Shown here piece after piece: positions 33,916-44,359 of a DNA stretch of 64,000 nt. Position 1 is the first letter of the stretch. Each line of letters starts with the position of its first letter. A program made the translations under genes and the position numbers. Below the pieces are notes generated by a model. That model was not told the DNA's origin. It ran no database searches and saw nothing but the letters and a program-made list of their open reading frames with translations. The stretch spans positions 19,759-83,758 of the forward strand of contig JAUNLK010000007.1 in assembly GCA_030535395.1 (NCBI GenBank). Reading direction: 5' to 3'. This DNA comes from Tissierellia bacterium. GTDB taxonomy: Bacteria > Bacillota > Clostridia > Tissierellales > Peptoniphilaceae.

Positions 33916-35692
33916 ATTTCTGATCTTCCTCCAATAGGCTGTGCTGCCGCTTCGATATTTCCGTTAATTCCGCTATATATTGACCCAGGAGGACTTCCTC
34001 CTCCCCGCTGAGTTCCCCTTTTTCCTCCAAAGCTTTTAAATTTTTCAGTAGGGCGGACTTCCGCTCCTCCATCTTTTGATCCAGGTGCTGGCGCAGGAGT
34101 TCCCCAATGATCTGCTCCCCCCTGGCGGCCTCCAAAGTTGCCTCGGCTCCCTTCAGGGGGCCCTCCCAGGAGTGGTACTGGCCGATGAATCTTTCCAACC
34201 TCTGGGGGGTCTTCAGGCCCTCCTCATAGAGGGAGGCCATGGCGGAAAACTCCCCCCTATAGCTGCCGTCGTAGTCGCCATTTTCCACCACGGCCAACAG
34301 GAACTCCTCGCTCTCCAAGCTGTAGCGGAGGATGGCCCCCCATATTTTGTCCCCGGAGCGGTCCCGCTGCTCCTCCCGCGCCCTCTTGGGCAAGCGGTGA
34401 ACCTCCCCTCTGGGGCTGAGAAACTTCCCCACCTCCTCCTCCAGGGCCCGGTGGGAGATTCCGTAGTCCTGGTGGACCATGTCCACATACACCTCCCGCT
34501 CCACGGGGCTCTGGAAGCTGGCGATGAACTTGGCCGCTGCCTGTAGAAATTTGGTTCGGGCCACGGGATCGTCCAAGTTGAATTTTTTCTGAAGCATTTT
34601 CAGCTGAAAAGCCACGCCCCCCAGGGCATTCACCTGGAGGCTCTCAAAGGAGGCGGCCCCGTGGGCGGCAATGTACTCATCGGGGTCCATGCCGGCGGGC
34701 AGTTCAATGATCTGGGGGCGAACTCCCTGGGCCAGTAGGACGTCGATGGCACGAGAGGTGGCACGAGTCCCCGCCTCGTCGCCATCATAGGCGATGTAGA
34801 CCCGCTCCCCGTAGCGCTTGAGGAGCCTGGCCTGCTCGGGGGTGAGGGCCGTGCCCAAACTTGCTGTTGCATAATTGATACCACTTTTATAGAGGCTGAT
34901 AACATCCATATAGCCCTCCACCAGGAGGATTCGGTCCCGATTTTTCTGCCGGTGGATGAGATTGAGGCCAAAGAGCTCCCGCCCCTTGTGGAAGATGGGG
35001 GTCTCGGCGGTGTTGAGATACTTGGCCCGGTCGGTCTTGGAGAGGGCCCGGCCGCCAAAGCCAATGACCCGGCCGCGAATGTCAATGATGGGAAAGACGA
35101 TGCGATTGCGGAAGCGGTCAAAATAGCCCTGGCCATAGCTGGACTTACTAATGAGGCCTGCGGTGGCAAGTTCCTCCTCCTGGAAGCCCTTTTTCAGGAG
35201 ATAATTGGTCAGCTGATCTCCCCCCGCCGGGGCAAAGCCCAGGCCAAAGGCCTTGATGGTCTCCTCCCCAATGCCCCGGCCGTAGAGGTACTGGAGCCCC
35301 TCTCGGTAGCGGCTCAGGAGGCGCATGTAGTAGATCCCCGCCTCCCGGTGGGCCTCATAGAGGCGGGAGAAGTCCCGTCTGGGACCTACGGTCTTCTCCT
35401 CCAGGGCCACCCCGTAGTCCCGGGCCAGCTTCTCCACTGCCTCCAAAAAGCCCAGATTCTCCCGCTTCTGGACATAGGTGATCACATCCCCACTCTCCCC
35501 GCAGCCGAAGCAGTGATAGTAGCCCCGGTCCTGCTGGACGGAGAAGGAGGGGGTCTTCTCATTGTGGAAGGGGCAGAGGCCCTTGTAGCTGCTCCCCGCC
35601 CGCTTCAGGGGAGTATCTCGAGAGATGAGTTCAACAATGTCCGCCCGCTCCTTGACTTCCTCAATGACCCGATCGTTGATGATAAAGGCCAA
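33905..35692 (-). CDS. dnaG: DNA primase
   Basis: This 595-residue primase makes RNA primers at the fork. It has the CHC2 zinc site (C40, H43, C61, C64), a Toprim domain with [10 protein letters not shown] and [11 protein letters not shown], and a C-terminal helicase-binding region. TTG 35692 has GGGAGG upstream. It follows dgt by 18 bp and overlaps rpoD, forming the common dnaG-rpoD unit. Confidence 0.96.
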   Translation of the reverse strand: MAFIINDRVIEEVKERADIVELISRDTPLKRAGSSYKGLCPFHNEKTPSFSVQQDRGYYHCFGCGESGDVITYVQKRENLGFLEAVEKLARDYGVALEEKTVGPRRDFSRLYEAHREAGIYYMRLLSRYREGLQYLYGRGIGEETIKAFGLGFAPAGGDQLTNYLLKKGFQEEELATAGLISKSSYGQGYFDRFRNRIVFPIIDIRGRVIGFGGRALSKTDRAKYLNTAETPIFHKGRELFGLNLIHRQKNRDRILLVEGYMDVISLYKSGINYATASLGTALTPEQARLLKRYGERVYIAYDGDEAGTRATSRAIDVLLAQGVRPQIIELPAGMDPDEYIAAHGAASFESLQVNALGGVAFQLKMLQKKFNLDDPVARTKFLQAAAKFIASFQSPVEREVYVDMVHQDYGISHRALEEEVGKFLSPRGEVHRLPKRAREEQRDRSGDKIWGAILRYSLESEEFLLAVVENGDYDGSYRGEFSAMASLYEEGLKTPQRLERFIGQYHSWEGPLKGAEATLEAARGEQIIGELLRQHLDQKMEERKSALLKNLKALEEKGELSGEEEVLLGQYIAELTEISKRQHSLLEEDQKYDG

Positions 35693-35710
35693 ATCCTACA
35701 CCTCCCAGAG

Positions 35711-36730
35711 TCACTGTCCCCCCGTCCAAAATCCGGGGACAAAGAGTTCCTTCCACAGGCTCACGGCATAATTGTCGGTCATTCCGGCGATATAGTCGGT
35801 GATCATGGTGTCCACATCGTCCCCCCGCAACTCGGCCTCCCGAAGGACGTGCTCGGGGAGTCTTTCCACATCCTCGGAAAAAATATGGTAGAGCTCCGCC
35901 ATCATCCGCTGAACCTTCTCATCCTCCCCCTTCACCTCGGGGTTGAAATAGACCCTCCGGAACATAAAGGCCCGAAGCTCCCTCATGGCACCGCCAATCT
36001 CCCCGTCCATGGTGATGTCGTCGGTGCCTGCGGAAGACTCAATGACACTCATCACCATCCGGGTGATCCTCTCGCTGTGGCTGCTCCCCAGGACCTTGGA
36101 GATCTCCAGAGGGATGTCCTCCAGGGAGAGGACCCCCGCCCGAATGGCATCGTCGATATCGTGATTGATATAGGCGATGCGGTCTGCAAATTTAATGACC
36201 CGCCCCTCCAAAGTCTGGGCCTGGAGGCCCCCGGTGTGGCAGAGGATGCCGTCCCGGACCTCCCAGGTGAGATTGAGCCCCGGCCCCTTGCTCCTGGGCT
36301 CCAGTAGATCCACCACCCTCAGGGAGTGCTCATTGTGCTTGAAGCCTTTGGGGTTCAGGGAATTGAGGACCTTCTCCCCGGTGTGGCCATAGGGGGTGTG
36401 GCCCAGGTCGTGACCCATGGCAATGGCCTCGGTGAGGTCCTCATTGAGGGCCAGGCCCCGGGCGATGGTCCTTGCAATCTGAGCCACCTCCAGGGTGTGG
36501 GTGAGGCGGGTGCGGTAGTGGTCCTCCTCTGGGGAGAGGAAGACCTGAGTCTTGTGCTTCAGCCTCCGAAAGGCCTTGGAGTGGATGATCCGGTCCCGAT
36601 CCCGCTGAAAACAGGTCCTGAGGGGATCCTCTTTTTCCCACTCCCTCCGGCCCCTACTGTCCCTGGCCTTGACGGCATGGGGGGAGAGGATGGACTCCTC
36701 AATCCCTTCCCAGCGAGTTCTCAGATTCAT
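35711..36730 (-). CDS. dgt: Deoxyguanosinetriphosphate triphosphohydrolase-like protein
   Basis: This 339-residue HD-domain protein has the metal motifs RTRLTHTLEV and HDLGHTPYGH. Dgt-type enzymes hydrolyse dNTPs to deoxynucleosides and tripolyphosphate, adjusting dNTP pools. Its place just before dnaG fits a replication link. ATG 36730 has AGGAGG upstream. Substrate preference is not evident. Confidence 0.93.
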   Translation of the reverse strand: MNLRTRWEGIEESILSPHAVKARDSRGRREWEKEDPLRTCFQRDRDRIIHSKAFRRLKHKTQVFLSPEEDHYRTRLTHTLEVAQIARTIARGLALNEDLTEAIAMGHDLGHTPYGHTGEKVLNSLNPKGFKHNEHSLRVVDLLEPRSKGPGLNLTWEVRDGILCHTGGLQAQTLEGRVIKFADRIAYINHDIDDAIRAGVLSLEDIPLEISKVLGSSHSERITRMVMSVIESSAGTDDITMDGEIGGAMRELRAFMFRRVYFNPEVKGEDEKVQRMMAELYHIFSEDVERLPEHVLREAELRGDDVDTMITDYIAGMTDNYAVSLWKELFVPGFWTGGQ

Positions 36731-36739
36731 GGGGACCTC

Positions 36740-37576
36740 CTAGAGATTTTGTTTTTTCATGTAGTCGATGATGATTTCCGCCGTCTCCTCAATGGCCTTA
36801 TTGGACACATCGATGATGATGCAGTCCAAGTCCTTCATGACCTTGAGGGAGTAGTCCACTTCCTCCTCGATGCGGTCCTTATTGGCGTATTTGGCACTGG
36901 AAGTGAGGCCCAGGCGGAGGAGGCGCTCCTCCCGAATGGTGTAGAGCTTTTCCGTCCCCGCCACCAGGCCGATGATTCTCCCCTTGTCCTTCTCGTAGAG
37001 CTCCTTGGGCACGGGGACCTCGGGGACCAGGGGCACATTGGCCACTTTGTAGTGCTTGTTGGCCAGATACATGGACAGGGGGGTCTTGGAGGTGCGGCTC
37101 ACCCCCACCAGGCAGATGTCCGCCCTGCGAATTCCCCGGGGGTCCTTGCCGTCGTCGTATTTGACGGCAAACTCTATGGCCTCCACCTTTTTGAAATAGT
37201 TCTCGTCCAAGCGGCGAATGAGTCCCGGCTCCCGCTTGGGGGCGTAGCCCAAAATGGACTCCAGCTGATTCATGGGCCCGCCCATGACGTCCACAGTGTG
37301 GAGATTGAACTCATCAGTGGCCCTTTGAATGAAGGCCCGGGTTTCAATGTCCACATTGGTGTAGACGATGAGGGACTTCTCCCGAGCGGCGGCTTCCTTG
37401 AGGACCGGCTCAATCTGCTCTACGGAATTGTGATAGGGAAAGCGCATGATCTGATAGTTGACCATTTCAAACTGCTTAATTGAAGCCTTGGCTATGAGCT
37501 CCCCCGTCTCCCCTATACTGTCGCTGATGACATAGATGTACAGGGTGCTGTCACTATTCGAAGTAGGACTCATCAT
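36740..37576 (-). CDS. PPDK/PEP synthase regulatory protein (kinase-pyrophosphorylase)
   Basis: This 278-residue protein belongs to the DUF299 family. Such enzymes both phosphorylate (with ADP) and dephosphorylate (with Pi) pyruvate phosphate dikinase. The N-terminal ISDSIGETGELIAKA and the P-loop GVSRTSKTPLS (about 152) are family signatures. It overlaps the ccpN end; ATG 37576 and 37573 are both possible, with GGAGG inside ccpN. Pairing with CcpN implies gluconeogenic control. The PPDK target gene is not in the window. Confidence 0.93.
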   Translation of the reverse strand: MMSPTSNSDSTLYIYVISDSIGETGELIAKASIKQFEMVNYQIMRFPYHNSVEQIEPVLKEAAAREKSLIVYTNVDIETRAFIQRATDEFNLHTVDVMGGPMNQLESILGYAPKREPGLIRRLDENYFKKVEAIEFAVKYDDGKDPRGIRRADICLVGVSRTSKTPLSMYLANKHYKVANVPLVPEVPVPKELYEKDKGRIIGLVAGTEKLYTIREERLLRLGLTSSAKYANKDRIEEEVDYSLKVMKDLDCIIIDVSNKAIEETAEIIIDYMKKQNL

Positions 37577-38189
37577 TTCCTCCTAATTCCAGTACGAATC
37601 GAGTGATATTGGTCTTGGTAATTCGCCCCACCACTCGATACTTCCCCTCCTGTCCCTCCCACACGGGGAGGGCATCGATACGGTGTCCATCAATTAATTT
37701 TGCTGCTTCCAGCATACTCTGTCCGGGGTGGATCCCCACAATATTGGGCATCCGAGTCATCACCATGGACACCGGCGTCTGGGTGAGGTCCAGCTTGCCA
37801 ATGGCGGTCCTCAGAAGGTCCTTTCGGGAGACGCAGCCGGAGAGAAAGCCGTCCTGGGTGATGAAGATGGTCCCCACATTTTCGGTGAAGATCTCCACAA
37901 TGGCATCGTAGACGGAGCTATTTTCGTCGATGACCACGGGTAGGCTCATTCTGGAGGACACGGGAATGGAGCGCATGAAGCTCTCCACATCCTCCCTGGG
38001 GGGCCTGCCCCGGTAGAAATAGCCCACCTTGGGCCGGGCCCCCAAAAAGCCCAGCATGGTCAGTACGGTGAGGTCGGGCCGCAGGGTGTTTCGGGAGAGA
38101 TTCATGAGCTTTGCCAGCTCCTCCCCGGTAATGGGGCCCCGCTCCTCCACCAGTTTCAGTAATTCCCTCTGTCGATCATTTAAATCCAT
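37554..38189 (-). CDS. ccpN: CcpN-type transcriptional regulator (HTH plus CBS pair)
   Basis: This 211-residue protein has an N-terminal winged helix (about 1-60, LTGEELAKLMNLSRNTLRPDL region) and two CBS domains (about 80-205). CcpN represses gluconeogenic genes and senses adenine nucleotides through the CBS pair. Its position before the kinase-pyrophosphorylase is as in other Firmicutes. It lies 24 bp after glyS. The regulator family also includes CggR-unrelated YtoI-like proteins, but context favours CcpN. Confidence 0.9.
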   Translation of the reverse strand: MDLNDRQRELLKLVEERGPITGEELAKLMNLSRNTLRPDLTVLTMLGFLGARPKVGYFYRGRPPREDVESFMRSIPVSSRMSLPVVIDENSSVYDAIVEIFTENVGTIFITQDGFLSGCVSRKDLLRTAIGKLDLTQTPVSMVMTRMPNIVGIHPGQSMLEAAKLIDGHRIDALPVWEGQEGKYRVVGRITKTNITRFVLELGGNDESYFE

Positions 38190-38213
38190 GGCAGGAAACT
38201 TCCAGGGTCCAAC

Positions 38214-40292
38214 TCAGTGGACGATTTCCCGGACGGAAAAGAGCCTCGTGAAGGCCCCGTCCAGGGCGTGGATTTGATGGAGGCGATTGTTCCGCTTGCC
38301 CTCGTCCTCGGCCATAATCATCACATCGTCGAAGTACTGGTGAATCACCGGCGTGAGAACTTCCGTGAGCTCCAGGGCCCTCTTGAAATCCCCCAGGGCA
38401 ATGGCCGCCTCCAAGGGTTCCATGAGTTTTTGACTGGCCTCCCACAGGGCCATCTCCCCGGCCTCCATGAGCTCTTCATTGAAGGCCCCTTGGGGCTCGG
38501 GATTTTTCTGGGCGATATTGTGAATTCTGCCTGCGGCATCCAGATAGGCGTCCCGGTCCTCCGCGGCCAAAAAGTCCTGAAGGGCGTGGGCCTTTTGGAA
38601 GATGGAGAGAACTGTCCCCTCGGGAACTGCCAAGACGGCATTGATGACATCGTAGGGGATTTTCTCCTCAGCCAACATGCCCTCCAGGCGCTGGAGGAAG
38701 AAGTCCACAATTTGACGGCGCACCTTCTCGTCGTCGAAGATGAGGCCCTGATTGTCCACATAGATGGCCAGGGCACTGTTGATGAGTTCCTCCAGGCCAA
38801 TGGTCCACTTCTTCTCCTTGAGGATTCTCAAAATGCCAATGGCCTTTCTCCTTAGACCAAAGGGGTCCTGGGAGCCCGTGGGAATTTTCCCAATGGCAAA
38901 GAGACCGGCAATGGTGTCCAGCTTGTCCGAGAGGGAGACAATGCTACCGGTGGTGGACTGGGGAATCTCCGCGCCGGAGGAGCGGGGCATGTACTGCTCC
39001 CGGATGGCCTGGGCCACAATGGCCTCTTCCCCGTCGGCCAGGGCGTAGATCTCGCCCATGGTCCCCTCCAGCTCCGTAAATTCCTGGACCATCTCCGTCA
39101 CCAGATCCCCCTTGGACAGGGCAATGGCCCGCTGGGAGGACTCCAGGGTCCGCTGGGAAACCTTGAGCTCCTCTCCAATGCGCTTGGCCAGGGCCCCCAT
39201 GCGCTGGGTCTTGTCCTTCATGGAGCCCAGCTTTTGCTGGAAGAGGACGCTGTCCAGCCCCTGGGAGAAGTCCTCCAAGCTCCGCTTCCGGTCGTTTTCA
39301 AAGAAGAAGCGGGCATCGTCCAGGCGAGCATCCAGCACCTTTTCGTTGCCGGCGCTGACGATGTCCTTGTACTCGCCATTCCCATTGCGCACGGTGATGA
39401 AATAGGGCATCAGGCCGCCATCGGGGTCATAGACGGGATAGTAGCGGAGGTGATCCCGCATGGGGGTGGTGAGGACCACCGGGGGCAGATAGAGGTACTC
39501 GTCCTTGATGCGCCCCAAAATGGCCGTGGGATACTCCACGATATAGGTCACTTCCTCCAAGAGGTCGTCGTCGGAGCGGATCTCCCCGCCCATGGACTTG
39601 GCCAGGTGGCGGATTTGAACTTGCACCTCGTCCTTCCGCTTTTGGGGATCGGCGATGACGTAGTTTTCCAGGAGTTTTTCCACGTACTCATCCACATGGT
39701 CAATCTCAATGGACTGGCTCCCCAGGAAGCGGTGGCCCCGGGTGATTCTGCCGCAGCCAATGCCCTCAAAGTCCAAAAGGACCACCTCATCGTTAAACAG
39801 GCTCAGCAGCCAGCGAATGGGGCGGGCAAAGCGGAGATTCTTCCCTCCCCAGCGCATGGTCTTTTCAAAGGGAATGGAGCGAATGGCGGAGGGAATGATC
39901 TCCTGAAGGACCTCCTGGCTCCTCTTGCCCCTGTGGATGACATTGGCATAGACATAGGGGACTCCCTTGAGCTCTTGAATGATCAGCTCCTCTTCCGAAA
40001 CCCCAGTGCTCCGCATAAAGCCCTCCAGGGGCTTGTTCACCGAGCCGTCCTCCCGGTAGGCGATTTTTTGGGCCGGGCCCTTTACCAGCTCCTCCCGGTC
40101 CTCCTGCTTGTCGGGGAGTCCCTCCACAATGAGGGCCAGCCTTCTGGGGGTGGCATAGGGGGTGATGGAGCTGAAGCTCAGCCGCTCCTCCGTGAGTTTT
40201 GCCGCCACATAGTCTTCAAATGCCTTCAGGGCACCGGAAACATAGGAGGAGGGCAGTTCCTCCACGCCCAATTCAATGAGATATTTATTCAT
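38214..40292 (-). CDS. glyS: Glycyl-tRNA synthetase beta subunit
   Basis: The beta subunit (692 residues) of the alpha2/beta2 bacterial enzyme binds tRNA-Gly and carries the HD-like and anticodon-binding parts. The start [14 protein letters not shown] and the middle [10 protein letters not shown] and [18 protein letters not shown] are typical. The length is normal. It overlaps the glyQ stop by 8 bp, so subunits are made in balance. No T-box is present in front of this gene pair here. Confidence 0.96.
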   Translation of the reverse strand: MNKYLIELGVEELPSSYVSGALKAFEDYVAAKLTEERLSFSSITPYATPRRLALIVEGLPDKQEDREELVKGPAQKIAYREDGSVNKPLEGFMRSTGVSEEELIIQELKGVPYVYANVIHRGKRSQEVLQEIIPSAIRSIPFEKTMRWGGKNLRFARPIRWLLSLFNDEVVLLDFEGIGCGRITRGHRFLGSQSIEIDHVDEYVEKLLENYVIADPQKRKDEVQVQIRHLAKSMGGEIRSDDDLLEEVTYIVEYPTAILGRIKDEYLYLPPVVLTTPMRDHLRYYPVYDPDGGLMPYFITVRNGNGEYKDIVSAGNEKVLDARLDDARFFFENDRKRSLEDFSQGLDSVLFQQKLGSMKDKTQRMGALAKRIGEELKVSQRTLESSQRAIALSKGDLVTEMVQEFTELEGTMGEIYALADGEEAIVAQAIREQYMPRSSGAEIPQSTTGSIVSLSDKLDTIAGLFAIGKIPTGSQDPFGLRRKAIGILRILKEKKWTIGLEELINSALAIYVDNQGLIFDDEKVRRQIVDFFLQRLEGMLAEEKIPYDVINAVLAVPEGTVLSIFQKAHALQDFLAAEDRDAYLDAAGRIHNIAQKNPEPQGAFNEELMEAGEMALWEASQKLMEPLEAAIALGDFKRALELTEVLTPVIHQYFDDVMIMAEDEGKRNNRLHQIHALDGAFTRLFSVREIVH

Positions 40293-41169
40293 GGTCCGCC
40301 TCCTTCTTCAACAGGGGATAGCCCAGGGCCTCTCTCTGATCCACAAAGCCTTGAGCCGCTTGATGAGCGAGATTGCGCACTCTGCCAATATAGCTTGCCC
40401 GCTGGGAGACACTCACCGCACCCCGGGCATCCAGCACATTAAACGTGTGGGAGCACTTCAAGATATAGTCGTAGGCAGGCACCACCAGCTCCTCTTGGAG
40501 GGCGCGAATGGCCTCCTGCTCGTAGACATCGAAGAGGTGAATCAACAGCTCCACATCCGCCACTTCAAAGGAGTATTTGGAGTGCTCAAATTCGTCCTTG
40601 TGATAGATGTCGCCGTATTTAAAGTCGTCATTGTAGGCGATGTCGTAGACATTGTCCACGTCCTGGAGGTACATGGCAATCCGCTCCAAGCCATAGGTCA
40701 GCTCCGCCGATTCCAAGTCGCAGTTGATGGAGCCCACCTGTTGGAAATAAGTAAATTGGGTGATCTCCATGCCGTCCAGCCAGACTTCCCAGCCCAGGCC
40801 CCAGGCGCCAATACTGGGGCTCTCCCAGTTGTCCTCCACAAAGCGAATGTCGTGCTTCAATGGATCGATGCCCAGTACCTCCAGGCTCTTGAGATAGAGC
40901 TCCTGAACGTCTTCAGGGGAGGGTTTCAGGATCACCTGGAGCTGATGGTGACGATAGAGACGATTGGGATTTTCCCCGTAGCGGCCGTCGGCGGGGCGAC
41001 GGGAAGGTTCCACATAGACCGTCCGCCAGGGTTCCGGTCCCAGAGCCCGGAAAAAGGTGTTGGGATTCATGGTTCCCGCCCCTTTTTCAATGTCGTAGGG
41101 CTCGAGAATGATACAGCCCTGCTCGTTCCAATAATTCTGTAGTTTTTGCACCATGGCTTGGTAATGCAT
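40285..41169 (-). CDS. glyQ: Glycyl-tRNA synthetase alpha subunit
   Basis: The 294-residue class II catalytic subunit activates glycine. It has motif 2 ([14 protein letters not shown] with the class II arginine) and the usual start [17 protein letters not shown] 41169 has AGGAGG upstream. It pairs with glyS downstream and follows recO by 14 bp. Confidence 0.97.
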   Translation of the reverse strand: MHYQAMVQKLQNYWNEQGCIILEPYDIEKGAGTMNPNTFFRALGPEPWRTVYVEPSRRPADGRYGENPNRLYRHHQLQVILKPSPEDVQELYLKSLEVLGIDPLKHDIRFVEDNWESPSIGAWGLGWEVWLDGMEITQFTYFQQVGSINCDLESAELTYGLERIAMYLQDVDNVYDIAYNDDFKYGDIYHKDEFEHSKYSFEVADVELLIHLFDVYEQEAIRALQEELVVPAYDYILKCSHTFNVLDARGAVSVSQRASYIGRVRNLAHQAAQGFVDQREALGYPLLKKEADHE

Positions 41170-41183
41170 GTTTCCTCCTACTG

Positions 41184-41873
41184 CTAAAATAATTGAAGGG
41201 ATTGAATGGGTGAACAGTCCATGTGGAACTGTATATAGGCGGTCAAGAGGGCGATGAACCTCTCTATGAGGGCCGGGGGGGCTTGGAGCCTTTCCAGTTC
41301 CTCATAGGGCCCCTTCAGTAAGGTTATAAGTGTATCATACTCTACCTGGGTGAGAAAACAGTTCTCCCCGGGGCCCCTCCCCTGAAGGGGAAAGAGGAAG
41401 CCCCCATCAGCCCCCTCAGCAAATTTGGGACGATATCCCATAAACGATATATATTTTATCAAAAACGCGGCAAGAAAGACCTTGGGATCCTCCTCTTTTT
41501 CCAGAAAGACCAGGGTCTTTTTTATGAGCTCATAGATTCGGGGGTGGTACCAGCCCTCCTGGAGGGTCTTGAGGAGGACCTCCTGGAGGAGGGAGGCGGC
41601 GATGAGCCTGGGATAGTCCCGGCGGATGCCGTGGTGGGCCCGGAGGAGTTTTCCCCGGCTCAGATAGCGAAAGCTCCGCCCCTCTGTGAGGATCAGCTCC
41701 ACCAAGGAGAGGGGCTGGGTCAGGGCGATGAGGGGGGAGCCTGGCTTTTTGGCCCCCTTGGCGAGAATGGAGGCAAGCCCCAGTTCCCGGACATAGGCGG
41801 TGAGAACCACACTGCTCTCCCCCATGGGCCGCTCCGCCAGGACCATGGCCTCCCTCGGGGGACTATTCCTCAT
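41184..41873 (-). CDS. recO: DNA repair protein RecO
   Basis: This 229-residue protein has an N-terminal OB fold (about 8-80, [23 protein letters not shown]) and a helical C-terminal domain. RecO works with RecF/RecR to load RecA at gaps. The four-cysteine zinc site of many RecO proteins is missing; only one cysteine is visible. It sits between era and glyQ, as is common in Firmicutes. It overlaps the era stop by 11 bp. Confidence 0.88.
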   Translation of the reverse strand: MRNSPPREAMVLAERPMGESSVVLTAYVRELGLASILAKGAKKPGSPLIALTQPLSLVELILTEGRSFRYLSRGKLLRAHHGIRRDYPRLIAASLLQEVLLKTLQEGWYHPRIYELIKKTLVFLEKEEDPKVFLAAFLIKYISFMGYRPKFAEGADGGFLFPLQGRGPGENCFLTQVEYDTLITLLKGPYEELERLQAPPALIERFIALLTAYIQFHMDCSPIQSLQLF

Positions 41874-42753
41874 CCCTGTAGCCGAAGCGGGCCACCTGCT
41901 CTGCCTTCTCCCTCCAGTTTTTGGACACCTTCACCCAGAGCTGGAGATTCACCCGCTCCCCTAAAATGGCGGAGATGCTCCTCCTTGCGGAGGTGCCAAT
42001 GCGCTTGAGCATGCTGCCATTTTTGCCAATGATGATGCCCTTGTGGGAGTCCCGCTCCACATAGATGATGGCGCCAATGTCCATGAGGGAGCCGTCGGGG
42101 CGCATCTTCATCTCCTCAATGGCCACGGCCACCCCGTGGGGCACTTCCTCCTCCAGGTACTTCAGGCACTTCTCCCGAATTTTTTCCGCCACAATGAAGC
42201 GCTCCGACTGGTCGGTGACCATGTCGTCCGGGAAGTAGAGGGGCCCCTCGGGCATGTACTGGAAGATGACATCCACCAAGTGATCCAGCCCCTCCCCCTT
42301 GAGGGCGGAGACGGGAATGAGCTCCTTGAAGTCGTAGCGCTCCCGGTAGCGGTCCATGAGGGGGAGGAGCTCCTCTCTGGCCAGGGTGTCCATTTTGTTG
42401 ATGATGAGGAGCACCGGAGTCTCCTTCACCCCCTGAAGGGCCTCGAAGATCATCTCCTCCTTGGGGCCAATTCCCGAGGGGTCCACCACGTGGAGAATGA
42501 GGTCCACATCATTGAGGGCCGAGAGGCTCTCCTCCAGGAGGAATTTCCCCAATTTGTTCCGGGGCTTTTGCACCCCGGGGGTGTCCAGGAAGATCAGCTG
42601 CCCCCGGTCCTCGGTGTGGATGAAGCGAATTTTGTTTCGAGTGGTCTGGGCCTTATTGGAAATGATGGACAGCTGCTCCCCTAAAATTCCATTGAGGAGG
42701 GTGCTCTTCCCCACATTGGGCCTGCCGATGACTGCAATAAAACCTGATTTCAT
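41863..42753 (-). CDS. era: GTPase Era
   Basis: This 296-residue GTPase helps 16S rRNA 3' maturation and couples ribosome assembly to growth. The G1 loop GRPNVGKST, DTPGVQKP and NKMD mark the GTPase half; a C-terminal KH domain (about 200-290, GKNGSMLKRIG) binds the 16S 3' end. Its start overlaps the cdd stop (ATGA). Confidence 0.97.
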   Translation of the reverse strand: MKSGFIAVIGRPNVGKSTLLNGILGEQLSIISNKAQTTRNKIRFIHTEDRGQLIFLDTPGVQKPRNKLGKFLLEESLSALNDVDLILHVVDPSGIGPKEEMIFEALQGVKETPVLLIINKMDTLAREELLPLMDRYRERYDFKELIPVSALKGEGLDHLVDVIFQYMPEGPLYFPDDMVTDQSERFIVAEKIREKCLKYLEEEVPHGVAVAIEEMKMRPDGSLMDIGAIIYVERDSHKGIIIGKNGSMLKRIGTSARRSISAILGERVNLQLWVKVSKNWREKAEQVARFGYRDEE

Positions 42754-43166
42754 TTTTCCACCTCTGGGTGATCACAGTGGCCCAAGTCCTCGGGGCCAAA
42801 GCTGTGGGGCAAGAGGTCCTCCATGTGATAGACCCTGTACTCCTCGGGGCCCCTGCCCACGACGATTTCCCCATCCCCGATAAATTCCCGGATCACCTGG
42901 CGGCAGACCCCACAGGGATAGCCGAAATTGTCCCCTGCCACAATGGCAATCCTCTCAATTTTTCTGTGGCCTTCGCTGACGGCCTTGAATATGGCCACCC
43001 GCTCGGCACAGGCCGTGGGGCTGTAGGCCGCATTTTCAATATTGCAGCCGGTGTAAATGGAGCCGTCCTCCGTTTCCACCGCCGCCCCCACCGGATATCC
43101 GGAATAGGGGATGTAGGCCATTTTTTGGGCTGCTACTGCCGCTCTCATAAGCTCGCTGTGATCCAT
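42750..43166 (-). CDS. cdd: Cytidine deaminase
   Basis: This 138-residue homotetrameric-type enzyme deaminates cytidine to uridine in pyrimidine salvage. The zinc site is C-A-E in TACAERVAI plus PCGVCRQ. A length near 130 is typical. It may use nucleosides imported by the BmpA/Nup system (inference). It follows the kinase/PAP2 gene by 24 bp and overlaps era. Confidence 0.95.
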   Translation of the reverse strand: MDHSELMRAAVAAQKMAYIPYSGYPVGAAVETEDGSIYTGCNIENAAYSPTACAERVAIFKAVSEGHRKIERIAIVAGDNFGYPCGVCRQVIREFIGDGEIVVGRGPEEYRVYHMEDLLPHSFGPEDLGHCDHPEVEK

Positions 43167-43190
43167 CTGTTCTCCTATCTAAAATTGGTT

Positions 43191-43898
43191 CTAGCCCATC
43201 CACACAAAGAGTAAAAGGGCAATGGAGAGGCCCAAAATGGCCCCCCACACCGTTTCCATGGGTTTGTGAATCTCCCCTTCAATTCGGGACTCCGCCACCA
43301 AAAAGGCCAGGGCAAAGGCCATGGCCGCAATAAAGCCATTGTTGCTTAAAAAAGTAATGGAGGCGGCCAGGGCAAAGGCCAGAGCCGAGTGGCCGCTGAC
43401 GGCCCCTCCCTGAAAATAGGTCCCCCCGGACTTGTGGACATAGGCGGTCTTCAGTCCCACAGTGAGAATGAGCACCAGGAGTATGGCCACAAAGGTCAGG
43501 TGGGGGCCGGAGTTTTTCAGCTTAATGAGGAGCATATCGCTCCGGGAGATGATGCGGTCAAAGAAGAGGAGATAGGCGGTGACGGCGGCATTGATGGCCG
43601 TGAGGAGCACCGCCCCGGCGCTGATGTCCTTCACCAGCTTGGCCAGGGGGTGGTACTCCTGGGTCACCAAGTCCACCGTCCGCTCTATGGCGGTGTTGAT
43701 GAGCTCCATGGAGATCACCAGAGTCACGGCGAAAAACATCATGATAAATTCAATCCTCGAGAGATTGAACATGAGGCTCAGGGCAATGACCCCGAGACTC
43801 GCCAAGTAGTGGAATTTCATATTCCGCTCGGTGGTAATGGAGCTGATGATCCCCTGAGTGGCGTAGTTAAAGCTCTTGATGAAATTGCCCCGCTTCAT
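43191..43898 (-). CDS. Diacylglycerol/undecaprenol kinase fused to a PAP2 phosphatase domain
   Basis: This 235-residue membrane protein joins two modules. The N-terminal DgkA-type kinase (about 1-120) has ELINTAIERTVDLV and SAGAVLL. The C-terminal part (about 140-235) shows a PAP2-type sequence with GGAVSGHSALAFALA. Its three phosphatase motifs are not all obvious, so activity is uncertain. The DgkA half probably phosphorylates undecaprenol or diacylglycerol. The arrangement ybeY-dgkA-cdd-era is conserved in Firmicutes. It overlaps ybeY (ATGA). Confidence 0.85.
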   Translation of the reverse strand: MKRGNFIKSFNYATQGIISSITTERNMKFHYLASLGVIALSLMFNLSRIEFIMMFFAVTLVISMELINTAIERTVDLVTQEYHPLAKLVKDISAGAVLLTAINAAVTAYLLFFDRIISRSDMLLIKLKNSGPHLTFVAILLVLILTVGLKTAYVHKSGGTYFQGGAVSGHSALAFALAASITFLSNNGFIAAMAFALAFLVAESRIEGEIHKPMETVWGAILGLSIALLLFVWMG

Positions 43899-44359
43899 GA
43901 TCGCTGCCCCGCTTCAAAGGCCTCCAGGAGCTCTTCCTCAAGGGCCCGCATCTCCCGTTTCTCTTCCTCCTCCTGGTGGTCGTAGCCGTATAGGTGGAGG
44001 AGGCTGTGGAGGGAGAGATAGAGGAGCTCCCTTCGGTAGCCGTGGCCGTACTCCTCGGCCTGCTCCTTGAGCCGCTGGGTGTTGATGACCACATCCCCCA
44101 GGGAGAGGAGCTCTTCGTGCTCCTCCATGAGGGGAAAGGAGAGGACGTCGGTGATGGCATCCACCCCCCGGTACTCCCGGTTGAGCCGCTGAATCTCCTC
44201 CCCGTCCACAAAAGTCAGGGAGAGCTCCACCAGCTCCGGGAGAGCGCCCCCCTGGGGGCTCCCCAGCCTCTTTACGGCAAATTCAAAGAGCTCCTCCAAG
44301 AGGGCAATCTCCCCCCCGTGGTCCTCGCCGTCCAGCTGGTCCAAATAGAGCTCAATCAT
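43895..44359 (-). CDS. ybeY: Endoribonuclease YbeY
   Basis: This 154-residue metallo-endoribonuclease matures 16S rRNA. The metal site is HSLLHLYGYDH (three histidines). A central Glu-rich segment follows. It partners Era in ribosome maturation, and the phoH-ybeY-dgkA-cdd-era string is a Firmicutes hallmark. It overlaps both neighbours by 4 bp. Confidence 0.94.
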   Translation of the reverse strand: MIELYLDQLDGEDHGGEIALLEELFEFAVKRLGSPQGGALPELVELSLTFVDGEEIQRLNREYRGVDAITDVLSFPLMEEHEELLSLGDVVINTQRLKEQAEEYGHGYRRELLYLSLHSLLHLYGYDHQEEEEKREMRALEEELLEAFEAGQRS

